This document shows positions 27,380 to 36,073 of a DNA stretch of 64,000 nucleotides, in pieces (within the stretch, counting starts at the first letter, position 1; every line of letters begins with the position of its first letter). The notes below the pieces were generated by a model, which was not told the DNA's origin, ran no database searches, and was given only the letters and a program-made list of their open reading frames with translations. Position numbers and translations under genes: made by a program. This stretch comes from Bifidobacterium xylocopae (GTDB lineage Bacteria; Actinomycetota; Actinomycetes; Actinomycetales; Bifidobacteriaceae): contig NZ_PDCH01000005.1 in assembly GCF_003315615.1 (NCBI RefSeq), positions 43,065-107,064 of the forward strand, written 5' to 3'.

Positions 27380-28161
27380 GGGAGCCGAACCCAATCACCA
27401 AGGCCGCAATGGAATCCGGGGAGCCGGTCTTTCGCCAGGTGGGAGTAGGGCCCTGGGCCGAGGAGCACCCGGGGGAGCCGGAGCCGGCCGACCCCCGCTA
27501 CGACCCGGAGCTGCTGGACCAGGGCGACCGGCGGAACGTGTTGGACCGCTACCGCTACTGGACGGTGGAGGCCATCCGCGCCGACCTGGACCAGCGGGGC
27601 CGCCACGGCTTCGAGCTGGCTGTGGAGAACTGGACCCACGACTTCAACATCGGTTCCATGGTGCGTTCCGCCAACGCTTTCGGCGCCCGCCGCGTCCACA
27701 TCGTCGGACCCCACAAGTGGAACCGCAAGGGTGCTCTCATGACCGAGCTCTACCAGCATGTTGACCACCATCCCTGTGTCGGCGAGCTGGTCGCCGCCTG
27801 GAAGCGGGAACTGGCACAGGAGGCTGAAAGCCTGCAGGCGCAAGCTTTGAACGCGGGTTCGGCCGCCGAACGAGTCCGCCTGGAGTCCGCCGCACAAGCG
27901 GCCGCCGCCGCCCGTGTCATCGCCTTGGACATCATCCCCGGCGCTGTCCCGATCGAGACCTACTCCTTTCCCGAGCGCTGCCTCATGCTCTTCGGTGCGG
28001 AAGGCCCCGGCCTGACCCGGACCGCCCTTGACCTGGCTGATGACGTCGTCTATATCTCCCAATTCGGCTCGGTCCGTTCCATCAATGCCGGCGCCGCCGC
28101 AGCGGTGGCCATGCATGCGTGGGTGGCGCAGCACATGTCCATCCCCGGCAACGGGGACTGA
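27376..28161 (+). CDS. SpoU/TrmH family RNA 2'-O-methyltransferase
   Basis: SPOUT-fold SAM-dependent methyltransferase of 261 residues that modifies rRNA or tRNA ribose. The three SpoU motifs are present: NIGSMVRSANAFGARRVHIVG (near residue 92), LMLFGAEGPGLT (near 202), and SQFGSVRSINAGAAAAVAMHAW (near 230). The target nucleotide is not predictable. GTG 27376 overlaps the stop of the upstream gene (GTGA); ATG 27409 is an alternative. The insert around residues 145-180 is Ala-rich and lengthens the loop between motifs 1 and 2. Confidence 0.9.
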   Translation: MREPNPITKAAMESGEPVFRQVGVGPWAEEHPGEPEPADPRYDPELLDQGDRRNVLDRYRYWTVEAIRADLDQRGRHGFELAVENWTHDFNIGSMVRSANAFGARRVHIVGPHKWNRKGALMTELYQHVDHHPCVGELVAAWKRELAQEAESLQAQALNAGSAAERVRLESAAQAAAAARVIALDIIPGAVPIETYSFPERCLMLFGAEGPGLTRTALDLADDVVYISQFGSVRSINAGAAAAVAMHAWVAQHMSIPGNGD

Positions 28162-28252
28162 TTGGTGGAAGATGGCCCGTTGGCAAGGTGTATTCAGGAT
28201 TCATGCCAGGAGGGTGCAAGGACGAATCTTCGGGTTCCTTGAAGATGAAATG

Positions 28253-28325
28253 TGGAGCTGATGGTAATCGAAACCACGACCTCTTCGATGCGAACGAAGC
28301 GCTCTACCAACTGAGCTACAGCCCC
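28253..28325 (-). tRNA. tRNA-Ala (anticodon CGC)
   Basis: Complete 73-nt cloverleaf on the minus strand. The acceptor GGGGCTG pairs with CAGCTCC (one G-T), the anticodon stem CTTCG/CGAAG encloses TTCGCAT (anticodon CGC), and the T loop is TTCGATT. An unusual U53-A61 pair replaces the near-universal G53-C61 that closes the T loop. Confidence 0.95.
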
Positions 28326-28359
28326 AAGCATTGCCCGACCGTGGCCGAGCAACTCAGCT

Positions 28360-28388
28360 ACTTTAGCGCGAGGCCCGGCCAAACGCAA
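28360..28388 (-). promoter_or_regulatory. tRNA-Ala promoter
   Basis: On the minus strand, TTGCGT (28388-28383) and TAAAGT (28365-28360) with a 17-bp spacer, 34 nt before the tRNA 5' end. Confidence 0.65.
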
Positions 28389-28473
28389 AACCCCGGGCCG
28401 CGGCGCGCCTGGCCCTCGCGGGGCATGCCAATCGGGTCACTCGCCGGGCTCGGGTGTGGGTTCGGGCGTGGAC

Positions 28474-29226
28474 TTACTTGTCGGATTCGGTCGCGTCCGT
28501 GGTGGCTTCCCCGGCTCCCGGCTCGGCTGCGGGCCTCTTCCGGCCGAATCTGGCCTTGAGCAGGCCGATGACCGTCGGCAGGACCGAGATCAGCAGGATC
28601 AGGACGATGATCAGCTCGAAGTGCTCCTGGACGGCCGGGATGCCGCCGAAGAAGAAGCCCAGGAGCGTGAAGAGCGAGGACCAGACCAGCCCGCCCAGGA
28701 CCGAGAAGGGCGTGAAGCGGGACCAACGCATGCCCGACAGTCCCGAGATGAAGGGCATGAAGGTGCGGATGAAGGGGAAGAACCGGCCAAGGAAGACGGC
28801 CAGCGGCCCCCACTTGTCGATCATCGACTCGGTTGTGGCGATGCGTTCCGGGGTCATGGCCTTGACCTTGCCTGAGCGCAGGATGGCCTGGCCGAAGAAG
28901 TGGCCGATGAAATAGTTGCTTTGGTCGCCCAGGATTGGCGCGGCCCAGACCACCGGCAGCAGGATGTCCAGGCCCATGCCGGACTTGGGGTCGTGCGCGA
29001 AGACGCCCGCCGCGAACAGGAGGGAGTCGCCGGGCAGGAAGGGCATGAAGACCACGCCGGTCTCGATGAAGATGATCAGGAAGATGAAGGAATAGGTGGG
29101 TACCAGACCCATGGCGATCCAGGAGGCGATCGCGGACCTGGGGTCCTTCAGCAATTCGATGATCCAATTGACAAAGCGCATACGCGGCGAAATCCCATCA
29201 TCATCGGCCCGTGCGCCGCCATTCAT
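28474..29226 (-). CDS. DedA family integral membrane protein
   Basis: DedA/SNARE-associated protein of about 250 residues; relatives act in lipid flipping and membrane homeostasis. The typical segments are IFIETGVVFMPFLPGDSLLFAAG (near residue 50), GDQSNYFIGHFFG, and FLGRFFPFIRTFMPFISGLSGM, followed by late membrane helices and a basic tail ending in acidic residues. The start is uncertain: ATG 29226 is given, with TTG 29244 and ATG 29181 also in frame. A TAAAGT box lies about 40 nt upstream on the same strand. The gene is last in its direction before tRNA-Ala. Confidence 0.88.
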   Translation of the reverse strand: MNGGARADDDGISPRMRFVNWIIELLKDPRSAIASWIAMGLVPTYSFIFLIIFIETGVVFMPFLPGDSLLFAAGVFAHDPKSGMGLDILLPVVWAAPILGDQSNYFIGHFFGQAILRSGKVKAMTPERIATTESMIDKWGPLAVFLGRFFPFIRTFMPFISGLSGMRWSRFTPFSVLGGLVWSSLFTLLGFFFGGIPAVQEHFELIIVLILLISVLPTVIGLLKARFGRKRPAAEPGAGEATTDATESDK

Positions 29227-29383
29227 GCGGCGCCGGCCGGCCAACCATTGACAAACCCCACATACTTTAGCAAGAGGTGACGGCCCCGGGAGGCTGCTGC
29301 CGCAAGCCTGCGCGAGGGGGTTACAAGCGGGGTCCCGGGAGCGGCTTGATCAGTTCCGTTCGATGTCGCCCGGCACTCCGGTC

Positions 29384-31120
29384 TCAGACCCAGGAGGGCA
29401 GCCACATATGGATGGCCCAGAACCAGTAGGGCACCGGCAGCGCTGTCCAGACCGGATAAAAGAAGAGCGAGACCAGGCCCAGGGTCCACAGGGCGACGGA
29501 ACAGGTTCGCCGGTATGCATGCGTGGGCAGGTTGAGCCGAAGCCAGTCGGCCAGGTAGCAGACCGCGAGGATCATCCAGGGGAGGATGACGACCGCGTAG
29601 AAGGTGAAGGTGGTGCGGTGCAGGTATTGCACCCAGGGCAGCCATCCGGCCAGTGGGCCCGAGATGACCGCCAGGTAGCGCCAGTCCCCCCGGCGGAAGA
29701 GGAGGGCGACCAGCAGGCCCAGGAAGCAGCAGACGCAGGCCAGCCACCATAGGATTGGATTGCCCAGGGAAGTGACCGAGGCCACGCAGTCTGTCCCCGG
29801 ACTCAGGGTGCATAGGCCCGGCCGGTCAGGGAGCTCCTGCCAGTAGAAGGAGGTGGGGCGGATCTGCAGGGGCCACGTGAGCGGATTGGCCATATACGGG
29901 TGGGGGGTGTCCAGGCTGGTGTGGAAACGCCACATTTCCTGGTGATACTCCACTAATGAGCGCAGGGCCGGTGGGAGCCAGGTCTGGCCCTGGCCGGGGT
30001 GGGTGGCGGCCCAGTCGCGTAGGTAGCCATCCGTATGGGCGAGCCAGCCGGCCCATGAGGCCAGGTAGGTGGCGGCCCAGGCGGGGACCATGTATGCGGC
30101 GGCGGGCAGGCCGTCCTTGAAGACACCGGCGGCCAGCCAACCCCGGTAGCCGGCCCGGCGGCGCTCGTAAGCGTCCCAGAGCACCGACAGGATAGCGAAG
30201 ACCGCGAAGAAGTAGGCGCCTGACCACTTGGTTCCGGTCGCAAGCCCCAGTAGGACCGCTGCACCCAGACGCCACCAGGAACATGCGATGAATGGTCCGG
30301 ATGAATCCAGTACCAGTGGGGAGCCGGTAGGGACGCGATGCCGCCGGTGGCCGGGCGGATGGCTGAACAGTCTTCCGGGCCGATTGGCTCGCTCAACGAA
30401 TGGGGCCACGGGGTCGGCGCTGTCGCGTGCGTAGGCCCTGTGCAGGCGATCGCGGGCCCAGTCGCGGTGGGCCAACAGGCAGGCGAAGGCGGACAGGGCG
30501 AAGACCATGATGAAATTGTCCAGCAATCCGGTGCGGCTCATGGTCAGGCCCAGGCCGTCGATGGAGAGCAGGAAGCCGGCCATCAGCGCGATCGGCAGGT
30601 TGTGGAAGAGCCGCAGCGCCACCCGGCACAGGATCAGCACCGCAATGGTGCCCGCCAGGGCCGTGGCCGCCCGCCAGGCGAAGGGGTTGCCCGCGCCGCC
30701 GAACAGTTTCAAGCCCAGGGCTATGCACCACTTCCCGACGGGCGGGTGGACCACGTACTCGGCGGAACCCAGCCAGTGGTCGGTGTCGCCCTGGGCGAAG
30801 AGCTGGTCGACCGGCAGCTGTCGGGGGCCCACCTTGTCGGGCCAGTCGCGGGCCTCGCCGGTCATGAGCATGGTCCAGGCATCCTTGACGTAGTAGGTCT
30901 CGTCGAACACGACCGCATGCGGCGAACCCAGGCGGACGAAGCGCAGGAGACCGGCGAAGAGGGCCATGCATGCCGGCCCCAGCCAGCCCAGGATGTGCGG
31001 GCTGAGCCGGCGCGGATCGGGCAGATGCATGGCTTGGGCCAGGCGTTCGCCTGCGGCTGTGCGCCTCCGAAGGCGCCGACGGGAGCGATGCTGCGAAGAA
31101 AGAGGGTCTGAGCTGGTCAT
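29384..31120 (-). CDS. Dolichyl-phosphate-mannose--protein mannosyltransferase (GT39)
   Basis: PMT-type glycosyltransferase of 578 residues with about ten membrane spans, expected to transfer mannose from polyprenyl-phosphate-mannose to Ser/Thr of secreted proteins. The acidic catalytic pair is seen in VVFDETYYVKDAW (near residue 55), and the family motifs VVHPPVGKW and LATGTKWSGAYF are present. The last helices end in FYPVWTALPVPYWFWAIHMW, as in actinobacterial Pmt. It is divergent from rsmI, an order conserved in mycobacteria. The start is ATG 31120 or 31123; a TAGGCT box (31133-31128 on the minus strand) makes a near-leaderless mRNA likely. Confidence 0.9.
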   Translation of the reverse strand: MTSSDPLSSQHRSRRRLRRRTAAGERLAQAMHLPDPRRLSPHILGWLGPACMALFAGLLRFVRLGSPHAVVFDETYYVKDAWTMLMTGEARDWPDKVGPRQLPVDQLFAQGDTDHWLGSAEYVVHPPVGKWCIALGLKLFGGAGNPFAWRAATALAGTIAVLILCRVALRLFHNLPIALMAGFLLSIDGLGLTMSRTGLLDNFIMVFALSAFACLLAHRDWARDRLHRAYARDSADPVAPFVERANRPGRLFSHPPGHRRHRVPTGSPLVLDSSGPFIACSWWRLGAAVLLGLATGTKWSGAYFFAVFAILSVLWDAYERRRAGYRGWLAAGVFKDGLPAAAYMVPAWAATYLASWAGWLAHTDGYLRDWAATHPGQGQTWLPPALRSLVEYHQEMWRFHTSLDTPHPYMANPLTWPLQIRPTSFYWQELPDRPGLCTLSPGTDCVASVTSLGNPILWWLACVCCFLGLLVALLFRRGDWRYLAVISGPLAGWLPWVQYLHRTTFTFYAVVILPWMILAVCYLADWLRLNLPTHAYRRTCSVALWTLGLVSLFFYPVWTALPVPYWFWAIHMWLPSWV

Positions 31121-31127
31121 CATCTTC

Positions 31128-31142
31128 AGCCTAGGCGATACT
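31128..31142. promoter_or_regulatory. Overlapping divergent -10 boxes for pmt and rsmI
   Basis: On the minus strand TAGGCT (31133-31128) lies 7 nt before the pmt ATG at 31120. On the plus strand GATACT (31137-31142) lies 6 nt before the rsmI ATG at 31149. Two opposed leaderless starts fit within 29 bp. Confidence 0.5.
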
Positions 31143-31148
31143 GGGAGC

Positions 31149-32198
31149 ATGAACGAGGAGCAGCGGGAATCGACACAAGACATGTCGCAGGAGCGCCGGA
31201 TGGTGCTCGCTGGCGGGGACCGGCCGGTTGGAATCATGCCGGCCGGCAATGGGGCGGGCGGGCATATGGGTCCGACAGCTGTTCAGGAGCAGGGCTCGCG
31301 TCCGGACCTGCCTGCCGGGACCGTCGTCCTGGCGGCCACCCCGATCGGTAATACCGGTGATGCTTCGCAACGGTTGAAGGATCTGCTGGAGGGCGCGGAC
31401 CTGGTGGCCGCCGAGGACACCCGCAGGCTGTATGACCTGGCCAACCGCCTGGGTGTGCGCGTCGGCGGTAGGGTGATTGCCTATCACGACCATAATGAGC
31501 GCAAGCAGTCCGACCCCATCCTGGATCAGGTTCAGGCCGGCGCCTGCGTGCTGGTGGTATCCGACGCGGGTATGCCCACGATCAACGATCCGGGTCTGGC
31601 GATTGTGCGTAGGGCCATCGAGCGTGGGCTGCCGGTCACGTGCGCCCCCGGGCCGTCTGCGGTGCTTGACGCCCTGGCCCTGTCCGGTCTGCCCACTGAT
31701 CGCTTCTGCTACGAGGGTTTCCTGCCGCGCAAGGAGGGGGAGCGTCGCCAGTACCTGCGTACCTTGCGAGGTGAGCGGCGCACCATGGTCTTCTATGAGT
31801 CGCCCCGGCGCCTGCCGGCATCAGTGGAGAGTCTGGTGGAGGCTTTCGGACCTGAGCGGCGGATGGCCTTGTGCCGGGAGCTGACAAAGGTGTACGAGCA
31901 GGTGGAGCGTGGGAGCCTGGGGCAAATACGTGACTTTATCCAACAAAATCCTCCTCGGGGGGAGATTGTTCTGGTGTTGGCCGGTGCCTCGCGCGAGGAG
32001 GCGGCCGAAGCCGCACCGGAAGCGCTCTCCGAGGAGGCCCTGGCACGGTTGGCCTTGGAGCGTTCGCGACGGGAGGGCGTGCGTGTCAAGGAGGCCATAG
32101 CCCAGGTTGTGGCCGAGCATCCACTGCCGGACGGGTCGATCCCCAAGCGCAAGGCCGTGTATTCAGCGGCTCTTGCCCTGCAGGGCAAGACGGAATAA
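31149..32198 (+). CDS. rsmI: 16S rRNA (cytidine1402-2'-O)-methyltransferase
   Basis: RsmI methylates the ribose of C1402 in the decoding centre using SAM. Family motifs in the 349 residues: VVLAATPIGNTGDAS (near residue 58), LVAAEDTRRL, YHDHNE, LVVSDAGMPTINDPG, and CAPGPSAVLDALALSGLP. The first 50 residues are a non-conserved extension rich in Gly, Gln and Arg, longer than in most homologues. The start ATG is 6 nt after a GATACT -10 box, which supports this start despite the long N-terminus. Confidence 0.95.
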   Translation: MNEEQRESTQDMSQERRMVLAGGDRPVGIMPAGNGAGGHMGPTAVQEQGSRPDLPAGTVVLAATPIGNTGDASQRLKDLLEGADLVAAEDTRRLYDLANRLGVRVGGRVIAYHDHNERKQSDPILDQVQAGACVLVVSDAGMPTINDPGLAIVRRAIERGLPVTCAPGPSAVLDALALSGLPTDRFCYEGFLPRKEGERRQYLRTLRGERRTMVFYESPRRLPASVESLVEAFGPERRMALCRELTKVYEQVERGSLGQIRDFIQQNPPRGEIVLVLAGASREEAAEAAPEALSEEALARLALERSRREGVRVKEAIAQVVAEHPLPDGSIPKRKAVYSAALALQGKTE

Positions 32199-32243
32199 GG
32201 CGGGGAAGAGCGGTGGCCGTGTCGGTCGTCGGCTGAGTCGAGC

Positions 32244-32615
32244 CTAGGGCTGCCTGGCATCCAGGTAGTCCAGCAGCAGCCCCAACGAGTGTGCCACCCC
32301 GGGCCCGCCCAGCTGGGAGACGGTCTCCAGGAGTTCCGGTGTGGCCCGGGGGTTGGCCGGCAGCCACCGCCGCAGTTCGGGTACCTCCCTGGCTATATGC
32401 CACAGGATGTCCTGATCTGTGTCCGGATCGCAAGCCAGGGCGGGCGTCAGTACCAGCGGGGGCTTGGGGGGATCGGGGGCATCCTCCGCTCTGGTGTGGA
32501 TCGGGCCGGACCCTCCTGCTTCGACCCTTCCCATGCGCTCCTGTAAAAGCGTGAGTTTGTCCTTCGACTCCCTGCGCTTGCCCCGCCGCCGGAAGGCCGG
32601 GCGGAACGGCCTCAC
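32244..32615 (-). CDS. Small leucine-rich-repeat-variant (LRV) protein
   Basis: A 123-residue protein. The C-terminal 75 residues (DPDTDQDILWHIAREVPELRR onward, through WLPANPRATPELLETVSQLGG) match the variant leucine-rich repeat seen in several actinobacterial proteins. The N-terminus is basic (RPAFRRRGKRRESKD). GTG 32615 overlaps the stop of the upstream gene (GTGA) and has GAGGAG 6 nt upstream, so the pair is translationally coupled. ATG 32534 with AGGAG is a shorter alternative (96 residues). Function unknown. It converges with rsmI. Confidence 0.65.
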   Translation of the reverse strand: MRPFRPAFRRRGKRRESKDKLTLLQERMGRVEAGGSGPIHTRAEDAPDPPKPPLVLTPALACDPDTDQDILWHIAREVPELRRWLPANPRATPELLETVSQLGGPGVAHSLGLLLDYLDARQP

Positions 32616-33502
32616 AGGATTCTCCTCAACGTCTGGAAGGCCTCGATGCCCAAGGAGTGGCCTGGCCAGCGGGGGTTGTCGGCCAGCAGGTTCAGGCAGG
32701 CGCCGCAGGACACCTGGTAACGTTCCATCAGCGTGTGCAGGCCGGCGAGTTTGCCGTCCTCGCCGGTTCGCCCCGGGGGCTCGCAGGCCAGGTCGCAGGC
32801 CGTGCGTAATGGGGAGGTGGTCCACAGGTCGCCCAGTTTCATCATGTGCTCGGTGGGCAGGCGGCGGTTATGGACACGAATGATGTGGCCGTGGACCGGG
32901 GTTCGGAAGTGGGAGCTGGAGATGATGTCGATGTAGGGAGGGAAAGCGCCGCCGGTCCATACCCAATGCGCCAGTCCATTGCTGGCGGCGGCCCCGTAAG
33001 GCAGAAGCGGTGTGACGATCGAAGCGCGGCCGAAGATGCCGCCGGCGCGCTCGTGCAGGTAGGAGCAGGAGGGGTCAAGAGGCTCCAACAGGCCGTGGGC
33101 TATCAGGAAACGCATGCTGTTCGGACCCGGCATCCGCTTGAGCTCGATCAGGTCCGGCAGCGGCGGTTCCGGGGCCTGACGGGCCGTCTCGTTGCGTTGC
33201 TGTGGGTGTGCTTGTGGAAGCCGGCGCCGGGGGATTGATGCCGGGGCACGTGTTGCTGCAGTCCCGGTTTCATCCCCGGCAAGCAGTTGCTCGAAGGTGC
33301 CTTGGGTCCAGGTCCTACGTGGCACCTGCTGGCGGCGGGTTGCGGGCGGCCGGCCTTGCGGTCGGCGTTGGACCGGGGTCCGGGCATGGGTACGTGGGCG
33401 TTCTGGTGGCGCGGTGGGTGGCGGCTCTGGTTCATGCCGAACCGTCGGTCTGGCCAAGGTGGCTGTCCTGGTGTCGGGCTTCGCCTGCGTGCTGGTTTCC
33501 AT
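32612..33502 (-). CDS. AbiEi-antitoxin-like protein with Pro/Arg-rich N-terminus
   Basis: A 296-residue protein of unknown role. The first 110 residues are a Pro/Arg/Thr-rich, probably disordered segment. From about residue 120 the protein contains HGHIIRVHNRRLPTEHMMKL followed by WTTSPLRTACDLACE, which resembles the C-terminal half of AbiEi-family (type IV toxin-antitoxin) proteins. No nucleotidyltransferase toxin partner is nearby; the coupled partner is instead the LRV protein. A TACGGT box (33514-33509) lies 6 nt before the ATG, so the mRNA is probably leaderless. Confidence 0.55.
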   Translation of the reverse strand: METSTQAKPDTRTATLARPTVRHEPEPPPTAPPERPRTHARTPVQRRPQGRPPATRRQQVPRRTWTQGTFEQLLAGDETGTAATRAPASIPRRRLPQAHPQQRNETARQAPEPPLPDLIELKRMPGPNSMRFLIAHGLLEPLDPSCSYLHERAGGIFGRASIVTPLLPYGAAASNGLAHWVWTGGAFPPYIDIISSSHFRTPVHGHIIRVHNRRLPTEHMMKLGDLWTTSPLRTACDLACEPPGRTGEDGKLAGLHTLMERYQVSCGACLNLLADNPRWPGHSLGIEAFQTLRRIL

Positions 33503-33833
33503 GCCCTGACCGTAGATGGGGCATCCCGCCGGCGGCGAGCGGGAGCGGCGTTTGCGTGGGGAAGTGGATGGCCGGGGTCACCGGTCCACCGTCATCCGGT
33601 TGCCGTGTGGATGGAGGGGGCCCGCCCGCTGCTGTTTGTTCACAAGTCACTCCGAACATGCTCCGCCGGAGGTGATTGTGGACAAGTGCCGGTGCGGACC
33701 TTGCCGGCTGTGTATAAGCTGAGGCAAGGGACGGCCGCCTGATGATTGAACCAGCGCGAGGATGCGATTCCCCCACCCCCTAAGGGCCGCGACATTCCGC
33801 CCTTTGTACGCTAGAGCCGATACAGTGAAGGGC
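33503..33833. other. Intergenic region between the AbiEi-like gene and metG
   Basis: This 331-bp region separates divergent genes. It holds two DnaA-box-like 9-mers: TTGTTCACA (33636-33644) and, inverted, TTGTCCACA (33685-33677), the latter an exact match to the actinobacterial consensus. The metG -10 box TACAGT lies at 33821-33826. I see no gene. Confidence 0.5.
33821..33826 (+). promoter_or_regulatory. -10 box of metG
   Basis: TACAGT, then 7 nt, then the ATG at 33834; a leaderless start is likely. Confidence 0.5.
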
Positions 33834-35705
33834 ATGAGCAGAATTCTTGTTTCCGTCGCCTGGCCCTACGCGAACGGCCCCCGCCATATCGGCCATGTCG
33901 CGGGTTTCGGCGTGCCTTCGGACGTGTATGCCCGATACCAGCGCATGAAGGGCAACGACGTGCTCATGGTCTCCGGCACGGACGAGCACGGCACCCCGAT
34001 TCTGGTGGAGGCCGAGGCCGAGGGCTTGGGCGCCCAGGAGATTGCCGACCGTTACAACAAGGTCATCGTCAAGGACCTGTGCGACCTGGGCCTGTCCTAT
34101 GACCTGTTCACACGCACCACAACCGGCAACCATGAACGGGTGGTACAGGAGCTCTTCAAACAGTGCCTGGCCAATGGTTACATCTACAAGGGCACGCAGA
34201 AGGTGGCCATCTCACCCTCCACGGGCCGCACACTGCCCGACCGCTACATCGAGGGCACGTGCCCCATCTGCGGCTACGAGGGCGCCCGGGGCGACCAGTG
34301 CGACAACTGCGGCAACGAGCTGGACCCGGACGAGCTGCTCAACCCCCGCTCCAAGATCAACGGCGAGACCCCGCGCTTCGAGGAGTCCGAGCATTACTTC
34401 CTGGACCTGCCCGCGCTGGCGCAGGCGAACGAAGCCTGGCTCAGGACCCGTGAGGGTTGGCGTACCAACGTGCTGAACTTCTCCTTGGGTCTCTTCCGCG
34501 AGGTCAAGCCGCGTGCCATCACCCGCGACATCGACTGGGGCATACCGGTGCCCGTGGCCGGCTGGGTCGACAACCCCAACAAGAAGCTTTACGTGTGGTT
34601 CGACGCAGTCATCGGCTATCTGTCGGCCTCGATCGAATGGGCCCGCCGGACGGGTGAACCCGAAGCCTGGAAACGGTGGTGGAACGACCCTCAGGCCCTG
34701 GGTTACTACTTCATGGGCAAGGACAACATCACCTTCCACTCCCAGATCTGGCCCTCAGAGCTTCTCGCCTACGACGGCAAGGGCTCCAAGGGTGGTGAGC
34801 CCGGCCGGTTCGGCGAGCTTAACCTGCCCGAGCAGGTGGTGGCATCCGAGTTCATGACCATGGAGGGCAAGAAGTTCTCCTCCTCGCGCGGCATCGTGAT
34901 CTATGTCAAGGACATCCTGGAACGCTATCAGGTGGACGCGGTGCGTTACTACATCTCCGTGGCCGGCCCCGAGTCCTCGGACGCGGACTTCACCTGGGCC
35001 GAGTTCGTGCGTCACAACAACGAGGAGCTGGCCGCCTCCTGGGGCAACCTGGTCAACCGGGTGGCCAACCTGATCCATAAGAACTTCGGCGCCATCCCCG
35101 AAGCCAACGAGGCCAAACTGGACGAGCGTGACCGTGCCCTGCTGGAGGAGGCGAGCGCCGCCTTCGGCACCGTCGGCTCATTGATTGACCGCCAGCGGCA
35201 GAAGGCCGCGCTCGGCGAGGCCATGGGCCTGGTCGGCGACATCAATAAGTACATCTCCGCCACCGAGCCTTGGAAGATCAAGGATGATCCGGAGCGTCTT
35301 GCCGCCGTCCTGCATACGGCCGCGCAGGCCGTCTCCGACGCCAACCACCTGTTGGCGCCCTTCCTGCCCCACTCGGCGCAGAAGGTCTGGGAGGCCTTGG
35401 GTGGCGAGGGTGTGTTCTCCCCGCTGCCGAAGGTGGAACGGGTGGACGACCTCGACAAACCGGGATTCTCCTACCCGATCATCACCGGTGACTACGAGCT
35501 GGGCCGTACGGTCCATCCCTGGCAGAGTGAGCCTGTCCGGGTCGGCGCCACGGTGCCCAAGCCAGTGCCCATTTTCGCCAAGATCCCCAAGGAGGCCGTG
35601 CAGGAGGAGCTGGAGCGCTTCCAGGCACAGCTGGACGAACGCAAGGCCAAGGCCCGGGCCCGCTACCAGGCTGAACAGGCCAAGCTTCAGGGCGGTCGGG
35701 CCTAA
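33834..35705 (+). CDS. metG: Methionyl-tRNA synthetase
   Basis: Class I aminoacyl-tRNA synthetase of 623 residues. The HIGH motif is in [10 protein letters not shown] (near residue 18), the four-cysteine zinc knuckle in [20 protein letters not shown] (about 143-162), and the KMSKS counterpart in GKKFSSSRG (about 345). The anticodon-binding domain follows. A short Arg/Lys/Ala-rich end ([17 protein letters not shown]) replaces the tRNA-binding EMAP module found in some homologues. It is transcribed toward the twin small-RNA cassette. Confidence 0.97.
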   Translation: MSRILVSVAWPYANGPRHIGHVAGFGVPSDVYARYQRMKGNDVLMVSGTDEHGTPILVEAEAEGLGAQEIADRYNKVIVKDLCDLGLSYDLFTRTTTGNHERVVQELFKQCLANGYIYKGTQKVAISPSTGRTLPDRYIEGTCPICGYEGARGDQCDNCGNELDPDELLNPRSKINGETPRFEESEHYFLDLPALAQANEAWLRTREGWRTNVLNFSLGLFREVKPRAITRDIDWGIPVPVAGWVDNPNKKLYVWFDAVIGYLSASIEWARRTGEPEAWKRWWNDPQALGYYFMGKDNITFHSQIWPSELLAYDGKGSKGGEPGRFGELNLPEQVVASEFMTMEGKKFSSSRGIVIYVKDILERYQVDAVRYYISVAGPESSDADFTWAEFVRHNNEELAASWGNLVNRVANLIHKNFGAIPEANEAKLDERDRALLEEASAAFGTVGSLIDRQRQKAALGEAMGLVGDINKYISATEPWKIKDDPERLAAVLHTAAQAVSDANHLLAPFLPHSAQKVWEALGGEGVFSPLPKVERVDDLDKPGFSYPIITGDYELGRTVHPWQSEPVRVGATVPKPVPIFAKIPKEAVQEELERFQAQLDERKAKARARYQAEQAKLQGGRA

Positions 35706-35855
35706 GCCTTCCGCCTGCCCCCCGGCCAGCCTTTGCCTTGACGCGTGCCGGGTGGCCGGCTTCTTGGTCGACCGGCTGCGTGGGGGTCTTCACGGATTCG
35801 ATACGGAATTCATAGGCAATGTTGAGTATTTGCCATCTGGGTACTCAGCATGGGC

Positions 35856-35864
35856 TGCTTATAT
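35856..35864 (+). promoter_or_regulatory. Extended -10 promoter of small RNA unit A
   Basis: TGCTTATAT fits the extended -10 form TGn-TTATAT, and is conserved exactly at unit B (36059-36067). No consensus -35 is visible at normal distance. Confidence 0.5.
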
Positions 35865-35870
35865 ATGAGT

Positions 35871-35973
35871 CACCGGCCGGTAGTACACAGCCGGCGAGGT
35901 TCCCCCGAACCCCATAATTGAACCTTCTTCTCTCTCTTCTCAAGGTCCGGCGGGCTCCCCCGCCGGACCTTTT
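35871..35973 (+). ncRNA. Candidate small RNA A (C-rich-loop RNA, tandem copy 1)
   Basis: Predicted RNA of about 103 nt with no coding frame. Hairpin 1 is CCGGC (35873-35877) with GCCGG (35890-35894). Hairpin 2 is GGTTC-CCCC-GAACC (35898-35911). A conserved ATAATTGAA, a CU-rich single-stranded stretch, and an intrinsic terminator (13-bp AAGGTCCGGCGGG stem, loop CTCC, T-run to 35973) follow. It matches unit B in order and in several motifs, with base changes that keep pairing. The C-rich loops recall actinobacterial 6C RNAs, but membership is not shown. It lies just after metG on the same strand. Confidence 0.7.
35942..35973 (+). terminator. Intrinsic terminator of small RNA A
   Basis: A 13-bp stem AAGGTCCGGCGGG (35942-35954) pairs with its exact complement (35959-35971) around loop CTCC, followed by T residues to 35973. 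Confidence 0.9.
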
Positions 35974-36058
35974 GCATCCGTTGCGGAGTTTATGGATGTT
36001 TTCCTGTCCGATTCACAGGTAATCCCAAGGTTATTGCCTGACGAAGTCCAGGATGGCC

Positions 36059-36067
36059 TGCTTATAT
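36059..36067 (+). promoter_or_regulatory. Extended -10 promoter of small RNA unit B
   Basis: TGCTTATAT, identical to the unit A element, with the predicted start near 36074. Confidence 0.5.
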
Positions 36068-36073
36068 AAGAGT

